Positions 8,473-17,704 are shown, counted from the stretch's first letter. The stretch: 64,000 nt of DNA from Oligoflexia bacterium (GCA_903895855.1 CAITVN010000052.1:1-64000), one strand, 5' to 3'. Made by a program: numbers and translations. The notes: generated by a model not told the origin, from the letters alone.

Positions 8473-9240
8473 ATGTCACCACTTAAGCAACAAGTAACCG
8501 CCGAAATTGAGTGGTTCCTGAGTCAACTCCCAGATCTGACGCCTCAGACTTATCGCAAGGCAGAATATGATTTGGCAAAAAAAGTTTCAGCCACGATTGA
8601 CAAGCAGCTAGAATTCAATATTCTCGAGATTGAGAGTAGAATAAAAAACGAAGTCTCAAACGCACAGCTGAATCACTCTCAAAATAACCAGTCTCAAAAT
8701 AACGAGTTTTGGAGTGATGTCGGCCCCGATGTTTTCCTAACTCCCTATCCTGAGTTTTATTTGATTCTAAAACACCTCAATATGAAATCTATTTCAAAGG
8801 TGTCAGACTTAGGCGCCGGCTATGGACGACTTGGAGTTGTTTTGGGTCTTTTCTATCCGGGCGTTGAATTTACCGGATATGAAATCGTTCGAGAGCGATG
8901 TGCACAAGGCCAGATGATTTTCGAAAAGCTAGGATTCACTCAACATCAGCTAATTGAAGTGAATCTAGAAACAGGCAAATCAACCGACCTCAAACCGTCA
9001 GACCTAGTGTTTATCTATGACTTCGGAACCGCCCGAGCCATTCGGCATTCGCTTGATCTACTCAGAACCATTGCCCAAGAACAGCCGCTCACTGTTGTCG
9101 CCCGAGGGCGCCGATCAAGAGACCTCATTGAGCGCGAAACCCCCTGGCTTTCTCAGGTGGTCAAACCAACCCATTTTCCTTTTTTTTCGATCTACCGAAG
9201 CTCTGACCAAGCTGCAACTTTTGTCGAACCCAGCGCATAG
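8473..9240 (+). CDS. Class I SAM-dependent methyltransferase-like protein
   Basis: A 255-residue protein. Residues about 105-125 hold motif I of class I methyltransferases (VSDLGAGYGRLG), followed by an acidic strand end in FTGYEIV, so it probably binds S-adenosylmethionine. The N-terminal 100 residues are helical, with a small duplication in the gene (TCTCAAAATAAC twice near 8677-8704) that gives repeated SQNN. No substrate is recognisable. It is divergent from the Nudix gene; no clear ribosome-binding site precedes the ATG. Confidence 0.72.
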   Translation: MSPLKQQVTAEIEWFLSQLPDLTPQTYRKAEYDLAKKVSATIDKQLEFNILEIESRIKNEVSNAQLNHSQNNQSQNNEFWSDVGPDVFLTPYPEFYLILKHLNMKSISKVSDLGAGYGRLGVVLGLFYPGVEFTGYEIVRERCAQGQMIFEKLGFTQHQLIEVNLETGKSTDLKPSDLVFIYDFGTARAIRHSLDLLRTIAQEQPLTVVARGRRSRDLIERETPWLSQVVKPTHFPFFSIYRSSDQAATFVEPSA

Positions 9241-9354
9241 GCCAACTGATGCTATTGAGACAATTTTCACCCTTGCTGTTTCAAAACGACCAAGATAAGA
9301 ATCAGTAAAATAGATTAAAATACGGCGACTTAAGCGATTTAAGAAGGAATTACC

Positions 9355-10086
9355 ATGGCAACCCACAAAGTTCGCGCAGCAGATAAAATGTCTCACGCGG
9401 GTATCCTCCAGACCCTAGAACAGGTGCAAAACACTGCAGTTCTGTCACAAAGAGCCAAACAGCTTATGACCTCGGTCAGTGTTTTTCAAGAATACACTTC
9501 AAAAAAAACCATGTGGAAAGCGGGAGAGCCTGCCGAGTTTGGAGCCCTCATTTTGTCGGGGCTTGTCGAAATTATTCGGCCAACCGGTACCACCGGCGAT
9601 TATCTTGTTGGCTTCTTCGGCCCTGGTGATGTGATCGGCATGTCGGCCTTGGTGAAGCATCGTTTCTACCCCGGAACTTCTAAAATTGTGAGTAGTCGTG
9701 CGAGTGTGCTCAAGCTTCACCTCAAACCGATTTTATCGCTTAAAGATGTCGACTCGCTTGAAATCAAGAATTGGGTACAAGACCAGGTTCTTAATCACGA
9801 ACAAATTCTCAGAGAAAAAATAGATATTCTTTCGGCTGGTTCAGTTGAAAAACGCGTTTTTGAATTGATCTGCCACCTCTCCAGACGGTTTGGTATCAAA
9901 ACACACGACAACGAAATGGAGACTCCCATTAAACTGACTCGCTCACAAGTCGGCAGAATCATCGGAGCCAGAGTTGAAACCGTCATTCGCCTCATCAATC
10001 GTTGGGAAAAACACGGCCTACTGACTTGGTCCAAAGAAGGCATTCGAATCACTGACATCAAAGAATTCAAAAAATCAGTAAAATAG
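9355..10086 (+). CDS. Crp/Fnr family transcriptional regulator
   Basis: A 243-residue regulator. Residues about 40-140 form a cyclic-nucleotide-binding-like beta roll (FGALILSGLVEII, then FFGPGDVIGMSALV). A long dimer helix follows, then a C-terminal helix-turn-helix (KLTRSQVGRIIGARVETVIR). No FNR-type N-terminal cysteine cluster is present, so it is not an iron-sulfur oxygen sensor; the ligand is unknown. The ATG is preceded by AAGAAGGAATTACC, a good ribosome-binding site. It stands alone, with a long inverted repeat downstream. Confidence 0.9.
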   Translation: MATHKVRAADKMSHAGILQTLEQVQNTAVLSQRAKQLMTSVSVFQEYTSKKTMWKAGEPAEFGALILSGLVEIIRPTGTTGDYLVGFFGPGDVIGMSALVKHRFYPGTSKIVSSRASVLKLHLKPILSLKDVDSLEIKNWVQDQVLNHEQILREKIDILSAGSVEKRVFELICHLSRRFGIKTHDNEMETPIKLTRSQVGRIIGARVETVIRLINRWEKHGLLTWSKEGIRITDIKEFKKSVK

Positions 10087-10106
10087 CTTTTCCGCTTATT
10101 CACTTG

Positions 10107-10385
10107 GCCACAATTTTGGATTTCTATCAGGTATCGCAGGGCCTTCAAAAAAGACATTCCACAGCCCATAAATTATTGATTGGTTTTTTAACCTAAAACT
10201 GTCAGGTCGCTCTTTTTCTGCTCCACAAACGTCATGTTTTCTTGCTTTCGGCATCCATGCCTCGCAAGAGTCGCAGAAAAAGAGCGACCTGACAGTTTTA
10301 GGTTAAAAAAAGCACTCCAAAATATGGGCGAGGACGTCATTTTTGAAGGCCCTGCGATACCTGATAGAATTCTAAAATTGTGGAC
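10107..10385. repeat. Long inverted repeat, about 115-bp arms with a perfect 38-bp inner core
   Basis: Positions 10184-10221 and 10273-10310 are a perfect 38-bp inverted repeat (TTTTTTAACCTAAAACTGTC at the outer end, CTCTTTTTCTGC at the inner). The similarity continues outwards imperfectly to about 10107 and 10385, including the shared block ATCAGGTATCGCAGGGCCTT. The spacer of about 51 bp is not repeated. It fills the 344-bp gap between two convergent genes and has no convincing gene of its own. It could be a miniature mobile element, two head-to-head copies of a short repeat, or a strong bidirectional stop. Confidence 0.95.
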
Positions 10386-10430
10386 AAATAGTGACAAGTG
10401 CGTAAGCACGATAGCTTCTTTTCAAAAAGC

Positions 10431-11672
10431 CTAAACAACTTGGCCCGCAGCCCAGCCAGACGACCATGCCCACTGAAAATTGTATCCGCCAAGCCAACCG
10501 GTCACATCGACGACTTCGCCGACAAAGAAAAGTCCGGGAACTTTTTTTGACTCAAGCGTCTTAGAAGAAAGCTCATCCGTATCAACTCCGCCTCTCGTCA
10601 CTTCAGCTTTTTGATAGCCAACCGTGCCTCTTGGCTCTAATTTCCAATGTTTCAGTAACCCAATCAAGTCTTTGAGTGTCTTATCTTGAATTTCAATCAG
10701 AGGCTTAACTTCAAATTGATGAGCCTCGCAGAAAAAATCGATGAACCGCGCCGGAAATTTTTCTTTCATAAAATTACTTAAAAGAATCTGACTGCGCTCT
10801 TGTTTACCCTGAATCAACCACTGTTCGGCAGCTTCAACCGAAAGTTCGGGCAACAAATCAAGCTCAAGAACCAGTCCTGGTTTCCAGTGTAACGAAGTCT
10901 GAAGTGCCGCCGGCCCACTGAGACCAGAGTGAGTGAACAGAACATTCTCTCGAAAACTTTCACCTCCGCAAGTTGCGAGACAATCTAGCGACAAACCTGA
11001 AAGTTCAGAAAACTTTTTTTGTACTTCGCTAGAAAATGTAAATCCATCTAAAGCCGCAGACCTGGGTAGAACCTTCAGTCCAAACTGTTTGGCGATTTCA
11101 TACCCAAACCCGGTTGCGCCGATTTTTGGAATTGAAAGACCACCTGTCGCGATGACTACTGAACTGCCCACCAGGGTCTCAACTTGACCAGTCAAGGCGC
11201 CACCAGAACTCACCGTCACTTCAAATAAAGTTGCGCCATCAAAAGTAGTGTTGGGCAACTTAACAACGCTCTTGATCTTCGCACCAAGCCGAAGAATGAC
11301 ACCGGCGTTCTCGCATTCTTTCACCAGCATCGAAACGACATTACTTGCCGACCCATCACAAAAAAGCTGCCCCAGTTTTTTTTCATGGTAAGCGATCTGA
11401 TGTTCTTGAACCATTGCTAAAAAATCACGAGGAGTAAAGCGAGCAAGGGCTGACTTGCAAAAGTGCCGATTCTCAGACACATAGTTTCTCGAGCTCGCGG
11501 TGAGATTCGTAAAATTGCAGCGACCACCACCAGAGATTAAAATTTTAGATCCCACTTTAGAACCGTGATCAAGAACTAGAGTCTTACGACCTCTCTTGGC
11601 CGCTTCAATGGCGCACATGAGGCCGGCCCCACCCGCACCGATAACAATGACGTCGTATTCATTTGTGGCCAA
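10431..11672 (-). CDS. BaiN/HI0933 family FAD-dependent oxidoreductase
   Basis: A 413-residue flavoprotein. It opens with the dinucleotide-binding motif VIGAGGAGLMCAIEAAKRG, followed by the family-specific SGGGRCNFTN, and ends with VGEVVDVTGWLGGYNFQWAW-type sequence, all typical of the HI0933/YhiN/BaiN family. It binds FAD; the physiological reaction is unknown for most members. The full length matches the family (about 400). It is on its own on the minus strand between the inverted repeat and a cytochrome gene. Confidence 0.93.
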   Translation of the reverse strand: MATNEYDVIVIGAGGAGLMCAIEAAKRGRKTLVLDHGSKVGSKILISGGGRCNFTNLTASSRNYVSENRHFCKSALARFTPRDFLAMVQEHQIAYHEKKLGQLFCDGSASNVVSMLVKECENAGVILRLGAKIKSVVKLPNTTFDGATLFEVTVSSGGALTGQVETLVGSSVVIATGGLSIPKIGATGFGYEIAKQFGLKVLPRSAALDGFTFSSEVQKKFSELSGLSLDCLATCGGESFRENVLFTHSGLSGPAALQTSLHWKPGLVLELDLLPELSVEAAEQWLIQGKQERSQILLSNFMKEKFPARFIDFFCEAHQFEVKPLIEIQDKTLKDLIGLLKHWKLEPRGTVGYQKAEVTRGGVDTDELSSKTLESKKVPGLFFVGEVVDVTGWLGGYNFQWAWSSGWAAGQVV

Positions 11673-11709
11673 GACTCACCCCCGAAATAGCTGCCTGCAC
11701 ATGATAAGC

Positions 11710-11747
11710 AAAAACCCCAGGCTTTGCACTGAGCAAACCCTGGGGTT
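11710..11747 (-). terminator. Intrinsic terminator of the small cytochrome gene
   Basis: AACCCCAGGCTTTGC at 11713-11727 pairs with GCAAACCCTGGGGTT at 11733-11747 with one C-C mismatch and a 5-nt loop. On the minus strand the stem is followed by TTTTT, so it ends the cytochrome gene at 11780. Confidence 0.88.
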
Positions 11748-11779
11748 CTTATAATGAACTACCGGTAAAAGATAATTGA

Positions 11780-12088
11780 TTAGTTGTGATCAACAGCAGC
11801 AGGAGTTGACGTTTTGTCTCCTGGCAATGTTCCAGCGGTAATTTCTTGCAAGTTCGTTGCGCCGTCGCCGTCTGAATCGAGTGATTCAATAGCAGCGAAA
11901 TCAAGAGCTTTAGCTTGTAGGTCAAGAGCATAAGCATTCAATTTTTTGTCAGCATCGTGACAAAGTGTGCAGTTAACAGTACCAGCAAATGCCGGGTAAG
12001 TAGTTTTGAAAGCTTTCATAATTGGCATTTTTGCGAATGCTGATGACGACACCAAAGTCAAAGCTAGTACGAGAACGATCTTCTTCAT
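11780..12088 (-). CDS. Secreted monohaem c-type cytochrome-like protein
   Basis: A 102-residue protein. It has a signal peptide (MKKIVLVLALTLVSSSAFA), one haem motif CTLCH and a calcium-loop-like segment DSDGDGATNLQEI. It is therefore probably a periplasmic or exported haem protein. Its mature part closely resembles the first half of the four-haem protein at 17040 (shared TYP, C-TCH-like site, DSDGD, NxxEI-AGT-PG), so the two are paralogues. A clear AAGGAG precedes the ATG. A promoter and a strong terminator make it a single-gene unit. The exact role is not known. Confidence 0.85.
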   Translation of the reverse strand: MKKIVLVLALTLVSSSAFAKMPIMKAFKTTYPAFAGTVNCTLCHDADKKLNAYALDLQAKALDFAAIESLDSDGDGATNLQEITAGTLPGDKTSTPAAVDHN

Positions 12089-12121
12089 AATTACTCCTTA
12101 TTTTTCGTTTTAGATTTGCTG

Positions 12122-12150
12122 TGTCTAACGCTAGAAGGCCAACCAGTCAA
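12122..12150 (-). promoter_or_regulatory. Possible promoter of the small cytochrome
   Basis: On the minus strand TTGACT (12145-12150) and TAGACA (12122-12127) are 17 bp apart, about 35 bp upstream of the start codon. The -10 is a weak match. Confidence 0.4.
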
Positions 12151-12373
12151 TTGACTAAATTAACAATAAATCGCGAGGCAATAGATATTGCCTTGCACGT
12201 TACCTTTTTTTGAGACATCTTTTCTCGAAAAACGGAAAGAAGCAGTGAGTCATTCACTCAGCAGCCTTAATTCGTCGCGTCATTTCCACCAACACCTCCG
12301 CTTCGGAGGCTCGCATCAATCCAAGTTAAATAATAATGTCTATTCTATTTAAAATAATTGAATGAGTTCAAGG

Positions 12374-13351
12374 TCACCTCGCTGAATCATTTTGAACAGC
12401 CGACCAATCGTGAATGACCTTTGCATCAACATCGTAAAATCTCATTCTCAGATTCAACGGCGTCACTTCAAATAAAGCAAACCCCAAAGTAGAGGCGCCG
12501 AAAACTTGGCCGGGATCACCGTGCCCAATCGCACGCAATTGAGAGCCCGCCCCTTGAACAATCGCCTGATAAGAACCGGCATCGAAATGTTCTTGGTCGT
12601 GGTCATGCCCACTCAAGTAGAACTGAATGCCACATTTTTTCATCACCGGCTCTATCGCACTCACAATCTTCGCTTCAGGCCCGTGTTCGCCGCTTGATTT
12701 GAGCGGGTGATGCCCCATCAAAAACTTCCACCCCTTCTTTTCACAAAGTGCCGTTTCAGCTTCACTTGCTTGCTTGGTTCTTTCGGCTGCGCTTGCAATC
12801 ATTGGGTCGGTGTCTAAGCCATAAATTGAGAGCCATTCAGGCAGACCCAAAACAGCATAATGGTTCGACGGCATCAGCCAGCGTTGCCCCTTTAGCGAAT
12901 ACTCAACCTCAGCTTGAACTGACCTCGTCGATTTTAGCCAATCGTGGTTTCCGGGCACTGCCCAAAAATCAAAATCGCCAAACGAAGCGTAAGGCTTCTC
13001 AAACGCAGACTGCCACTGCGAGTCGGTCACCGATGTTACCCCTGACGGATAAAAATTATCTCCCAACACTAAAGCGAACTGACATCCCACCTCTGCACAA
13101 ACCGACGACATGGCTTTTGCGACCCGGTATTGATCGGGTTCACCGGTACCTTGATCACCAAAAACAATGAAGTTAACTTTTTCAGCACCAACGGGCACGG
13201 GGTGATACAATCCCTCAATATTGACGCTATGAATAGCCCCAGCGTCTTTGCAAGAACGGGCTGCGCCACTAAATACAAAAACCGCCAAGAAAGCAGCCAA
13301 GAAAATCGATTTTCGATATCCAAACATCTGAAACAGTCTTTGTAAAATCAT
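12374..13351 (-). CDS. Secreted calcineurin-like (purple-acid-type) phosphatase
   Basis: A 325-residue metallophosphoesterase with an N-terminal signal sequence (hydrophobic stretch SIFLAAFLAVFVFSG). The metal ligand blocks appear in order: FGDQGTG, LGDNFY, PGNHDW, MGHHP and SGHDHDQEH. This is the pattern of tartrate-resistant acid phosphatases, which use a two-metal centre to hydrolyse phosphate esters in the periplasm or outside. The ATG at 13351 has GAAGGAGACGTT in front; a longer frame upstream is not supported. It lies 40 bp after pmbA on the same strand and may be co-transcribed. Confidence 0.9.
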   Translation of the reverse strand: MILQRLFQMFGYRKSIFLAAFLAVFVFSGAARSCKDAGAIHSVNIEGLYHPVPVGAEKVNFIVFGDQGTGEPDQYRVAKAMSSVCAEVGCQFALVLGDNFYPSGVTSVTDSQWQSAFEKPYASFGDFDFWAVPGNHDWLKSTRSVQAEVEYSLKGQRWLMPSNHYAVLGLPEWLSIYGLDTDPMIASAAERTKQASEAETALCEKKGWKFLMGHHPLKSSGEHGPEAKIVSAIEPVMKKCGIQFYLSGHDHDQEHFDAGSYQAIVQGAGSQLRAIGHGDPGQVFGASTLGFALFEVTPLNLRMRFYDVDAKVIHDWSAVQNDSAR

Positions 13352-13391
13352 AACGTCTCCTTCATTTTCTCTATGAAGAAGATCATAGCAG

Positions 13392-14765
13392 CTACGCGCC
13401 CGCAACTCCCATTTCTGAAACAAGTAAATCCGGACAAAGCACCGAGCTTCCGGTTGACTCACCCCAGTTGTCACCAACCCCTATGACTTGCATGAGTAAT
13501 TCGAGAATATTTCCAGACAAAACAAACTGATCAACGGCGCCAACACATTCACCTCGATCAAACAAGAAACCTTCGCAAGGAATTGAAATATCTCCGGTCG
13601 ATGAATTAAAACAGGCGTGCAAAGACCCCTTCAAATCAGTGATCTGCAACACTTGCGAATGAGAGTTGATGAATTCAGACCTCGTCGATCGCCCCCGTGT
13701 CACCACTAAATTACTCGACGAAATACCCATTGAGGTAGTCGGAGACCTTGCAGCATGGCCGGTGTGAGGCAAACCCAGTTTTTTTGAATATTCGAGATTA
13801 GTGAGAAACCCTTTAAACTCACCGCGATCAGAAATGAGCGAGGTGACCTGAGAGTCAACCCCTTCGTCATCAAAAGGTCGCAAACCAGACCCTAGACGAT
13901 TGAAAGGGTCATCAACCAATTCGAATAAATCAGACGCTACTTTTTTACCTACTTTTCCAGAAAAAAGAGACGTTTTGTTAAAAACCGCTTTTGCCGACAG
14001 GTACTCTGAGAACATATCAACAAAAGTTCCGGCGATCTGATGCTCAAGAAAAATTCGATACCGACCCGTTTTTGGGCGAACGGCTCCCAAACGAGACACA
14101 GCCTTTTCAACAGCTAATTGAGAAAGCAGCCTAACATCGAGGTCAGCGAACTTTCGAAACACCCGGGTTTCGCCTGACATTTTACTTTGCTCGCCGGACA
14201 CCACTAAAGGGTAAACGTATCCAATCCAGCGTTTGGCTCGAAAACTTTTGTCGACTCCGTGCGAATTTAGAAGTCGTAACTGACTGAACTCCTCGTCGAG
14301 ACTCGCATAAGGAACTGAACTCACCCGACTATCTAACTCGTAACAGTTGCCTTCGAGCTCAAGCGCCTTCGATTTTTTTGCTTCGAGCGAAACGTCTTCG
14401 TCAATCGATAAATCAGCAAATGAATCAACCAACCCAGAATGACGAATCGTCTCACCCTCAAGCATTCCATGAGTTCTGTGCTCTGAAGTTTTTAGGTCTC
14501 GCGCGTTTGATTTTGCATCTTCAAAGGCGCGAGCCAGCCCCTCTTTTGACAAATTTTCAGTATAGGCAGTGCCTTCACCATTGCCATCGATTACTCGAAA
14601 CCCGGCAACCGTAAGACTCGACGATTGAAATTTTGATAGCTGGCGTTTCTGTGAACCCAGATTCAGTGACTCTCGTGAATAAATCATCAACTCGGTTAAG
14701 ACTGAAGAACCACTCGCTGAACCTTTAATGATGCCTGAGAAAATCGCCTGATTAAAATCGTTCAT
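13392..14765 (-). CDS. pmbA: PmbA/TldE-like metallopeptidase partner
   Basis: A 457-residue member of the TldD/PmbA family, the subunit that lacks the HExxxH metal site. The C-terminal half shows the family core (HQIAGTFVDMFSEYLSAKAVFNK, then SGLRPFDDEGV and SPTTSMGISSSNLVV). TldD and PmbA form a heterodimeric protease known for processing microcin B17 and CcdA in E. coli. The start codon ATG overlaps the tldD stop as ATGA, so translation is coupled. A longer frame upstream lies inside tldD and is rejected. Confidence 0.9.
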   Translation of the reverse strand: MNDFNQAIFSGIIKGSASGSSVLTELMIYSRESLNLGSQKRQLSKFQSSSLTVAGFRVIDGNGEGTAYTENLSKEGLARAFEDAKSNARDLKTSEHRTHGMLEGETIRHSGLVDSFADLSIDEDVSLEAKKSKALELEGNCYELDSRVSSVPYASLDEEFSQLRLLNSHGVDKSFRAKRWIGYVYPLVVSGEQSKMSGETRVFRKFADLDVRLLSQLAVEKAVSRLGAVRPKTGRYRIFLEHQIAGTFVDMFSEYLSAKAVFNKTSLFSGKVGKKVASDLFELVDDPFNRLGSGLRPFDDEGVDSQVTSLISDRGEFKGFLTNLEYSKKLGLPHTGHAARSPTTSMGISSSNLVVTRGRSTRSEFINSHSQVLQITDLKGSLHACFNSSTGDISIPCEGFLFDRGECVGAVDQFVLSGNILELLMQVIGVGDNWGESTGSSVLCPDLLVSEMGVAGA

Positions 14766-16177
14766 GCTCGGCCTCCTACGGTCAATTTTGAAACCATCAC
14801 TTGTGGCTGACCACAAGCTGCCGGAATCATCCCGCTCACCGAGCCACACATTCCCGGATCGATTTTTAGATCGCTCGAGACCTTGACAATTTTCGCGAGC
14901 GTATCAATGCCTTTTCCGATCAAACACGCGCCCTTCACCGCTTCTTCGAGTTTTCCATCGCGAATGAGATAGGCCTCGGTCACTTGAAAATTGTAGTCAC
15001 CGGTACCGGGTGTCACCGAGCCTCCGCCCATTTTCTTTGCATAGAGGCCATAATCAATGTCTTTAACCATACTTTCGAACGTATCCGTGCCCGGAGCAAT
15101 GAAGGTATTTCTCATGCGACTGGCTGGTGCAAATTTGTACGAATTTCGCCGACCGCTGCCGGTGATCGCGTAGCCGGTCTTAATCGCACCCATCTCGTCG
15201 ACCATATAAGACTTGAGTACCCCTTTTTCGATCAAGACCGTCTTCTGGGTCAGATTGCCTTCATCATCAACTACCGACGAGCCCCAACCGTTAACCAGAG
15301 TGCCGTCGTCAATGGCGGTCACACAATCGTTTGCGATTTTTTCGCCCAACTTACCGCAAAAAACAGAAGCGTTTTTTTCAACAGAAGTCGTTTCTAGGCC
15401 GTGCCCACACGCCTCATGAAACAAAACGCCACCAAAACCATGATCAATGATCACGGGCATATCACCTGCTGGGCAATGTTTTGCGTCAAGCAACGTCAGT
15501 GCTGACTTCACATTCTCGAGCGCTAATCGCTGCAGATCAATTGATTCAACAAACTCAGCGGTTCCTAGGTGACCCTCGCTTGAGTGCATCGACTCTTTTA
15601 GGCCATCTCTCTCAACCATCGTGTCTGCAACAATTCGTGAATACGGCCGCTCGTCGTATACGAAAGTACCTTTTGAGTTCGCAATTTGTACTTTTTGAAA
15701 TTTCTCAGTGAAATAAGCCTGTACCTGAGTCACATCGGTTGAGTGAGAACGGGCATATTGATCAATCACTTTCAACCAACCAAACTTTTTTTCTCGAGAA
15801 TACTCCCACGGCTTAACGCCGAAGCGGTGAACTGATGGCAGCTTTTTTTCAACCAACTGCAGACGAGAATTCTGGTCAGTTGACTGACCTGGCAACTGAA
15901 CGGCGCCTCGAGACTGCGCCGCAAGTTTCGCGGCCTTGATCAGACCAGCTTCACTCAGATCATTTGTGGTGACATAAACCACTTCTTTGCCGAAAAATAC
16001 CCGAATCCCTGCGCCAAAAATCGTACCTGACGAAACCTGATCTGCCTTCTGATTTCGATAGGTCAACAATGAAGTGTAACAATCTTCTACGAACACTTCA
16101 GCAAAATCAGCCTGAGTAGAAAGGGCCGCATCAAGCGTTTTTTCTAAAATATTTTTTTGAATAATCTCTGTGGTCAT
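14762..16177 (-). CDS. tldD: TldD-like metalloprotease subunit
   Basis: A 471-residue TldD family protein. The catalytic zinc motif HEACGHGLE (HExxxH) sits near residue 255, as in TldD, and the later GSGRRNSYKFAPASRMRNT and PGTGDYNFQVTEAY blocks match the family. It acts in the cytoplasm with PmbA, which follows with a 4-bp overlap. I chose the ATG at 16177 over an adjacent TTG; no strong Shine-Dalgarno is visible. No microcin or toxin gene is nearby, so the natural substrate here is open. Confidence 0.93.
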   Translation of the reverse strand: MTTEIIQKNILEKTLDAALSTQADFAEVFVEDCYTSLLTYRNQKADQVSSGTIFGAGIRVFFGKEVVYVTTNDLSEAGLIKAAKLAAQSRGAVQLPGQSTDQNSRLQLVEKKLPSVHRFGVKPWEYSREKKFGWLKVIDQYARSHSTDVTQVQAYFTEKFQKVQIANSKGTFVYDERPYSRIVADTMVERDGLKESMHSSEGHLGTAEFVESIDLQRLALENVKSALTLLDAKHCPAGDMPVIIDHGFGGVLFHEACGHGLETTSVEKNASVFCGKLGEKIANDCVTAIDDGTLVNGWGSSVVDDEGNLTQKTVLIEKGVLKSYMVDEMGAIKTGYAITGSGRRNSYKFAPASRMRNTFIAPGTDTFESMVKDIDYGLYAKKMGGGSVTPGTGDYNFQVTEAYLIRDGKLEEAVKGACLIGKGIDTLAKIVKVSSDLKIDPGMCGSVSGMIPAACGQPQVMVSKLTVGGRA

Positions 16178-16236
16178 CAATCGACGCTGACATGGCGCCA
16201 GTCGATTTTCAATAGACTCCCGAAATAAAACTCACT

Positions 16237-16956
16237 ATGTTGCCTTTCATGACCAAGAAAATTGCAATCGTCACCGGAGCACTCAGAGGCCTAGGACTAG
16301 CAACCGCCACTGCACTCGCCGACCACGAATATCAGGTAATCGTCACCGGTCGCCATTCTGAAAAAGGTAAGAAAACCGTTTCGGAAATGAATTCGCTTGG
16401 TCAAGAGGCCAGTTTCTTTTTCTTAGATGCTTCTGACCCGATCAGCATTGAAACTTTTGCAAATGAAATTGAAAAAACCTTTAAATCAGTTGACGTACTC
16501 ATCAACAACGCTGGAATTTTCGTTGACTCAGAATCAGATTTGACCGAAATCAGCGCACTCGCTGCTTCACTTCTCAAATCGATTTCAAACAATGCGGTCG
16601 GCCCCTACCTGCTCGCTCACCGACTCATGCCTCTCTTAAAAAAATCAACCGCCGGTCGAATTGTCAATGTGTCGAGCGGAATGGGGCAACTCTCTGAGAT
16701 GGATGGCGGCTACGTTGGCTACCGGCTATCGAAGACAGCACTCAATGCCGTCACTCGAATCTTGCACAGCGAAGCCGAGGGTTCGCGAGTGCTCGTGAAT
16801 TCAATCTGTCCAGGTTGGGTGAAAACCGATATGGGCGGCCCTGAGGCAGAACGCTCGATCGCCGAGGGTATCGATACGATCGTTTGGGCCGCGACACTTC
16901 CTGCCGGCGCACCGTCGGGTCAGTTCTTTCGAGATCGCAAGGTGATCGATTGGTAA
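16237..16956 (+). CDS. Short-chain dehydrogenase/reductase
   Basis: A 239-residue classical SDR. The NAD(P)-binding motif is VTGALRGLGLA (a TGxxxGxG pattern), followed by NNAG, the catalytic serine in VNVSSGMG and the YxxxK pair in YRLSKTA. An R after the second strand (VTGRH) suggests NADP(H). The substrate cannot be told. The start may be the ATG at 16237 or the ATG four codons later; neither has a good ribosome-binding site. It is divergent from tldD. Confidence 0.9.
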   Translation: MLPFMTKKIAIVTGALRGLGLATATALADHEYQVIVTGRHSEKGKKTVSEMNSLGQEASFFFLDASDPISIETFANEIEKTFKSVDVLINNAGIFVDSESDLTEISALAASLLKSISNNAVGPYLLAHRLMPLLKKSTAGRIVNVSSGMGQLSEMDGGYVGYRLSKTALNAVTRILHSEAEGSRVLVNSICPGWVKTDMGGPEAERSIAEGIDTIVWAATLPAGAPSGQFFRDRKVIDW

Positions 16957-16960
16957 ATTA

Positions 16961-17003
16961 AAAAAGGCCAACTACCAGCGAGTTTACGCTGATGGTTGAC
17001 CTT
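16961..17003 (-). terminator. Intrinsic terminator for the four-haem cytochrome
   Basis: Arms at 16964-16980 and 16987-17003 pair at 15 of 17 positions. On the minus strand the stem is followed by TTTTT, 37 bp past the cytochrome stop. It also lies just after the convergent SDR gene and could stop that transcript too, but no U tract follows in that direction. Confidence 0.75.
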
Positions 17004-17039
17004 CAAAGAAGTTTCGTTGCTTTTAAAAATTTAAACTAA

Positions 17040-17633
17040 TTACGGCTCTTGATGGCAGTCATGGCACTTGATCGGTGCATTCGTATTGCCAGCGTGTTGA
17101 TTGTCTAAGTGACAACGATAACAAGTGGCGTGCTTCTTGAGTTCTTCGTGAGTCGGAGAATTCACATCAGTGATGTAACGCGAAAATTCATTTTTCTTAT
17201 GGCAAGCAGCGCAATTACCCTTAATTCCGTAAGCCTCATCAAATTGGTGACCTCGATGATTGAAATCGATGATACCCATCGGTCCAGTTTTGTTAAAAGT
17301 GAAGTATTCAGAGCTCTTCAACCCTTTGGATCCAGGAGGAGTGCCGGCATTGATTTCAGCAATATTGCTCACTTTATCGCCATCGGAGTCGGCGTTTTCA
17401 ATTGCCCCCAAATTATACTGAGCCGCCTTGAATGCTAAACCGTAAGAATTTAAAAGCTCACCGCGAACTGAAGAGTGGCAAGTCACACAGCCATCTAACC
17501 GAGTGCCAACAGTCTTAGGATAAGTAAATCGAAACGCACCCATCATACTTTCGGTCGCGAATGAAAGGCTCGAATACGACAAAGCGAGGGCTACTAAACT
17601 CAAAACTTTCAGGGCTGATTTCATTTGTTTCAT
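17040..17633 (-). CDS. Secreted four-haem c-type cytochrome with Ca-loop-like domain
   Basis: A 197-residue exported protein with a signal peptide ending near SFAT. Haem motifs are CVTCH, CAACH, CYRCH and CHDCH. The first half (one haem plus DSDGDKVSNIAEI) is a paralogue of the 102-residue protein at 11780. The second half adds three haems and a histidine-rich stretch (FNHRGHQFDEAYG), as in cytochrome c7-type proteins. It looks like a fusion of the two modules. I chose the ATG at 17633, which has GGAG at good spacing. A periplasmic electron carrier is likely; partners are not encoded beside it. Confidence 0.87.
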   Translation of the reverse strand: MKQMKSALKVLSLVALALSYSSLSFATESMMGAFRFTYPKTVGTRLDGCVTCHSSVRGELLNSYGLAFKAAQYNLGAIENADSDGDKVSNIAEINAGTPPGSKGLKSSEYFTFNKTGPMGIIDFNHRGHQFDEAYGIKGNCAACHKKNEFSRYITDVNSPTHEELKKHATCYRCHLDNQHAGNTNAPIKCHDCHQEP

Positions 17634-17704
17634 AATTTTCTCCACAACTTTTACTTCGATATGCCACAAAAACAGTTATTAAACAATATTAGTTAATAAA
17701 TTAG

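Noticed and set aside
10188-10434. Short open frames inside the inverted repeat on both strands
   Set aside because: They are produced by the repeat arms themselves and have no start signals or protein-like composition.
13352-13477. N-terminal extension of the phosphatase
   Set aside because: It runs into pmbA, lacks a ribosome-binding site and would hide the signal peptide; the ATG at 13351 has a strong GAAGGAG.
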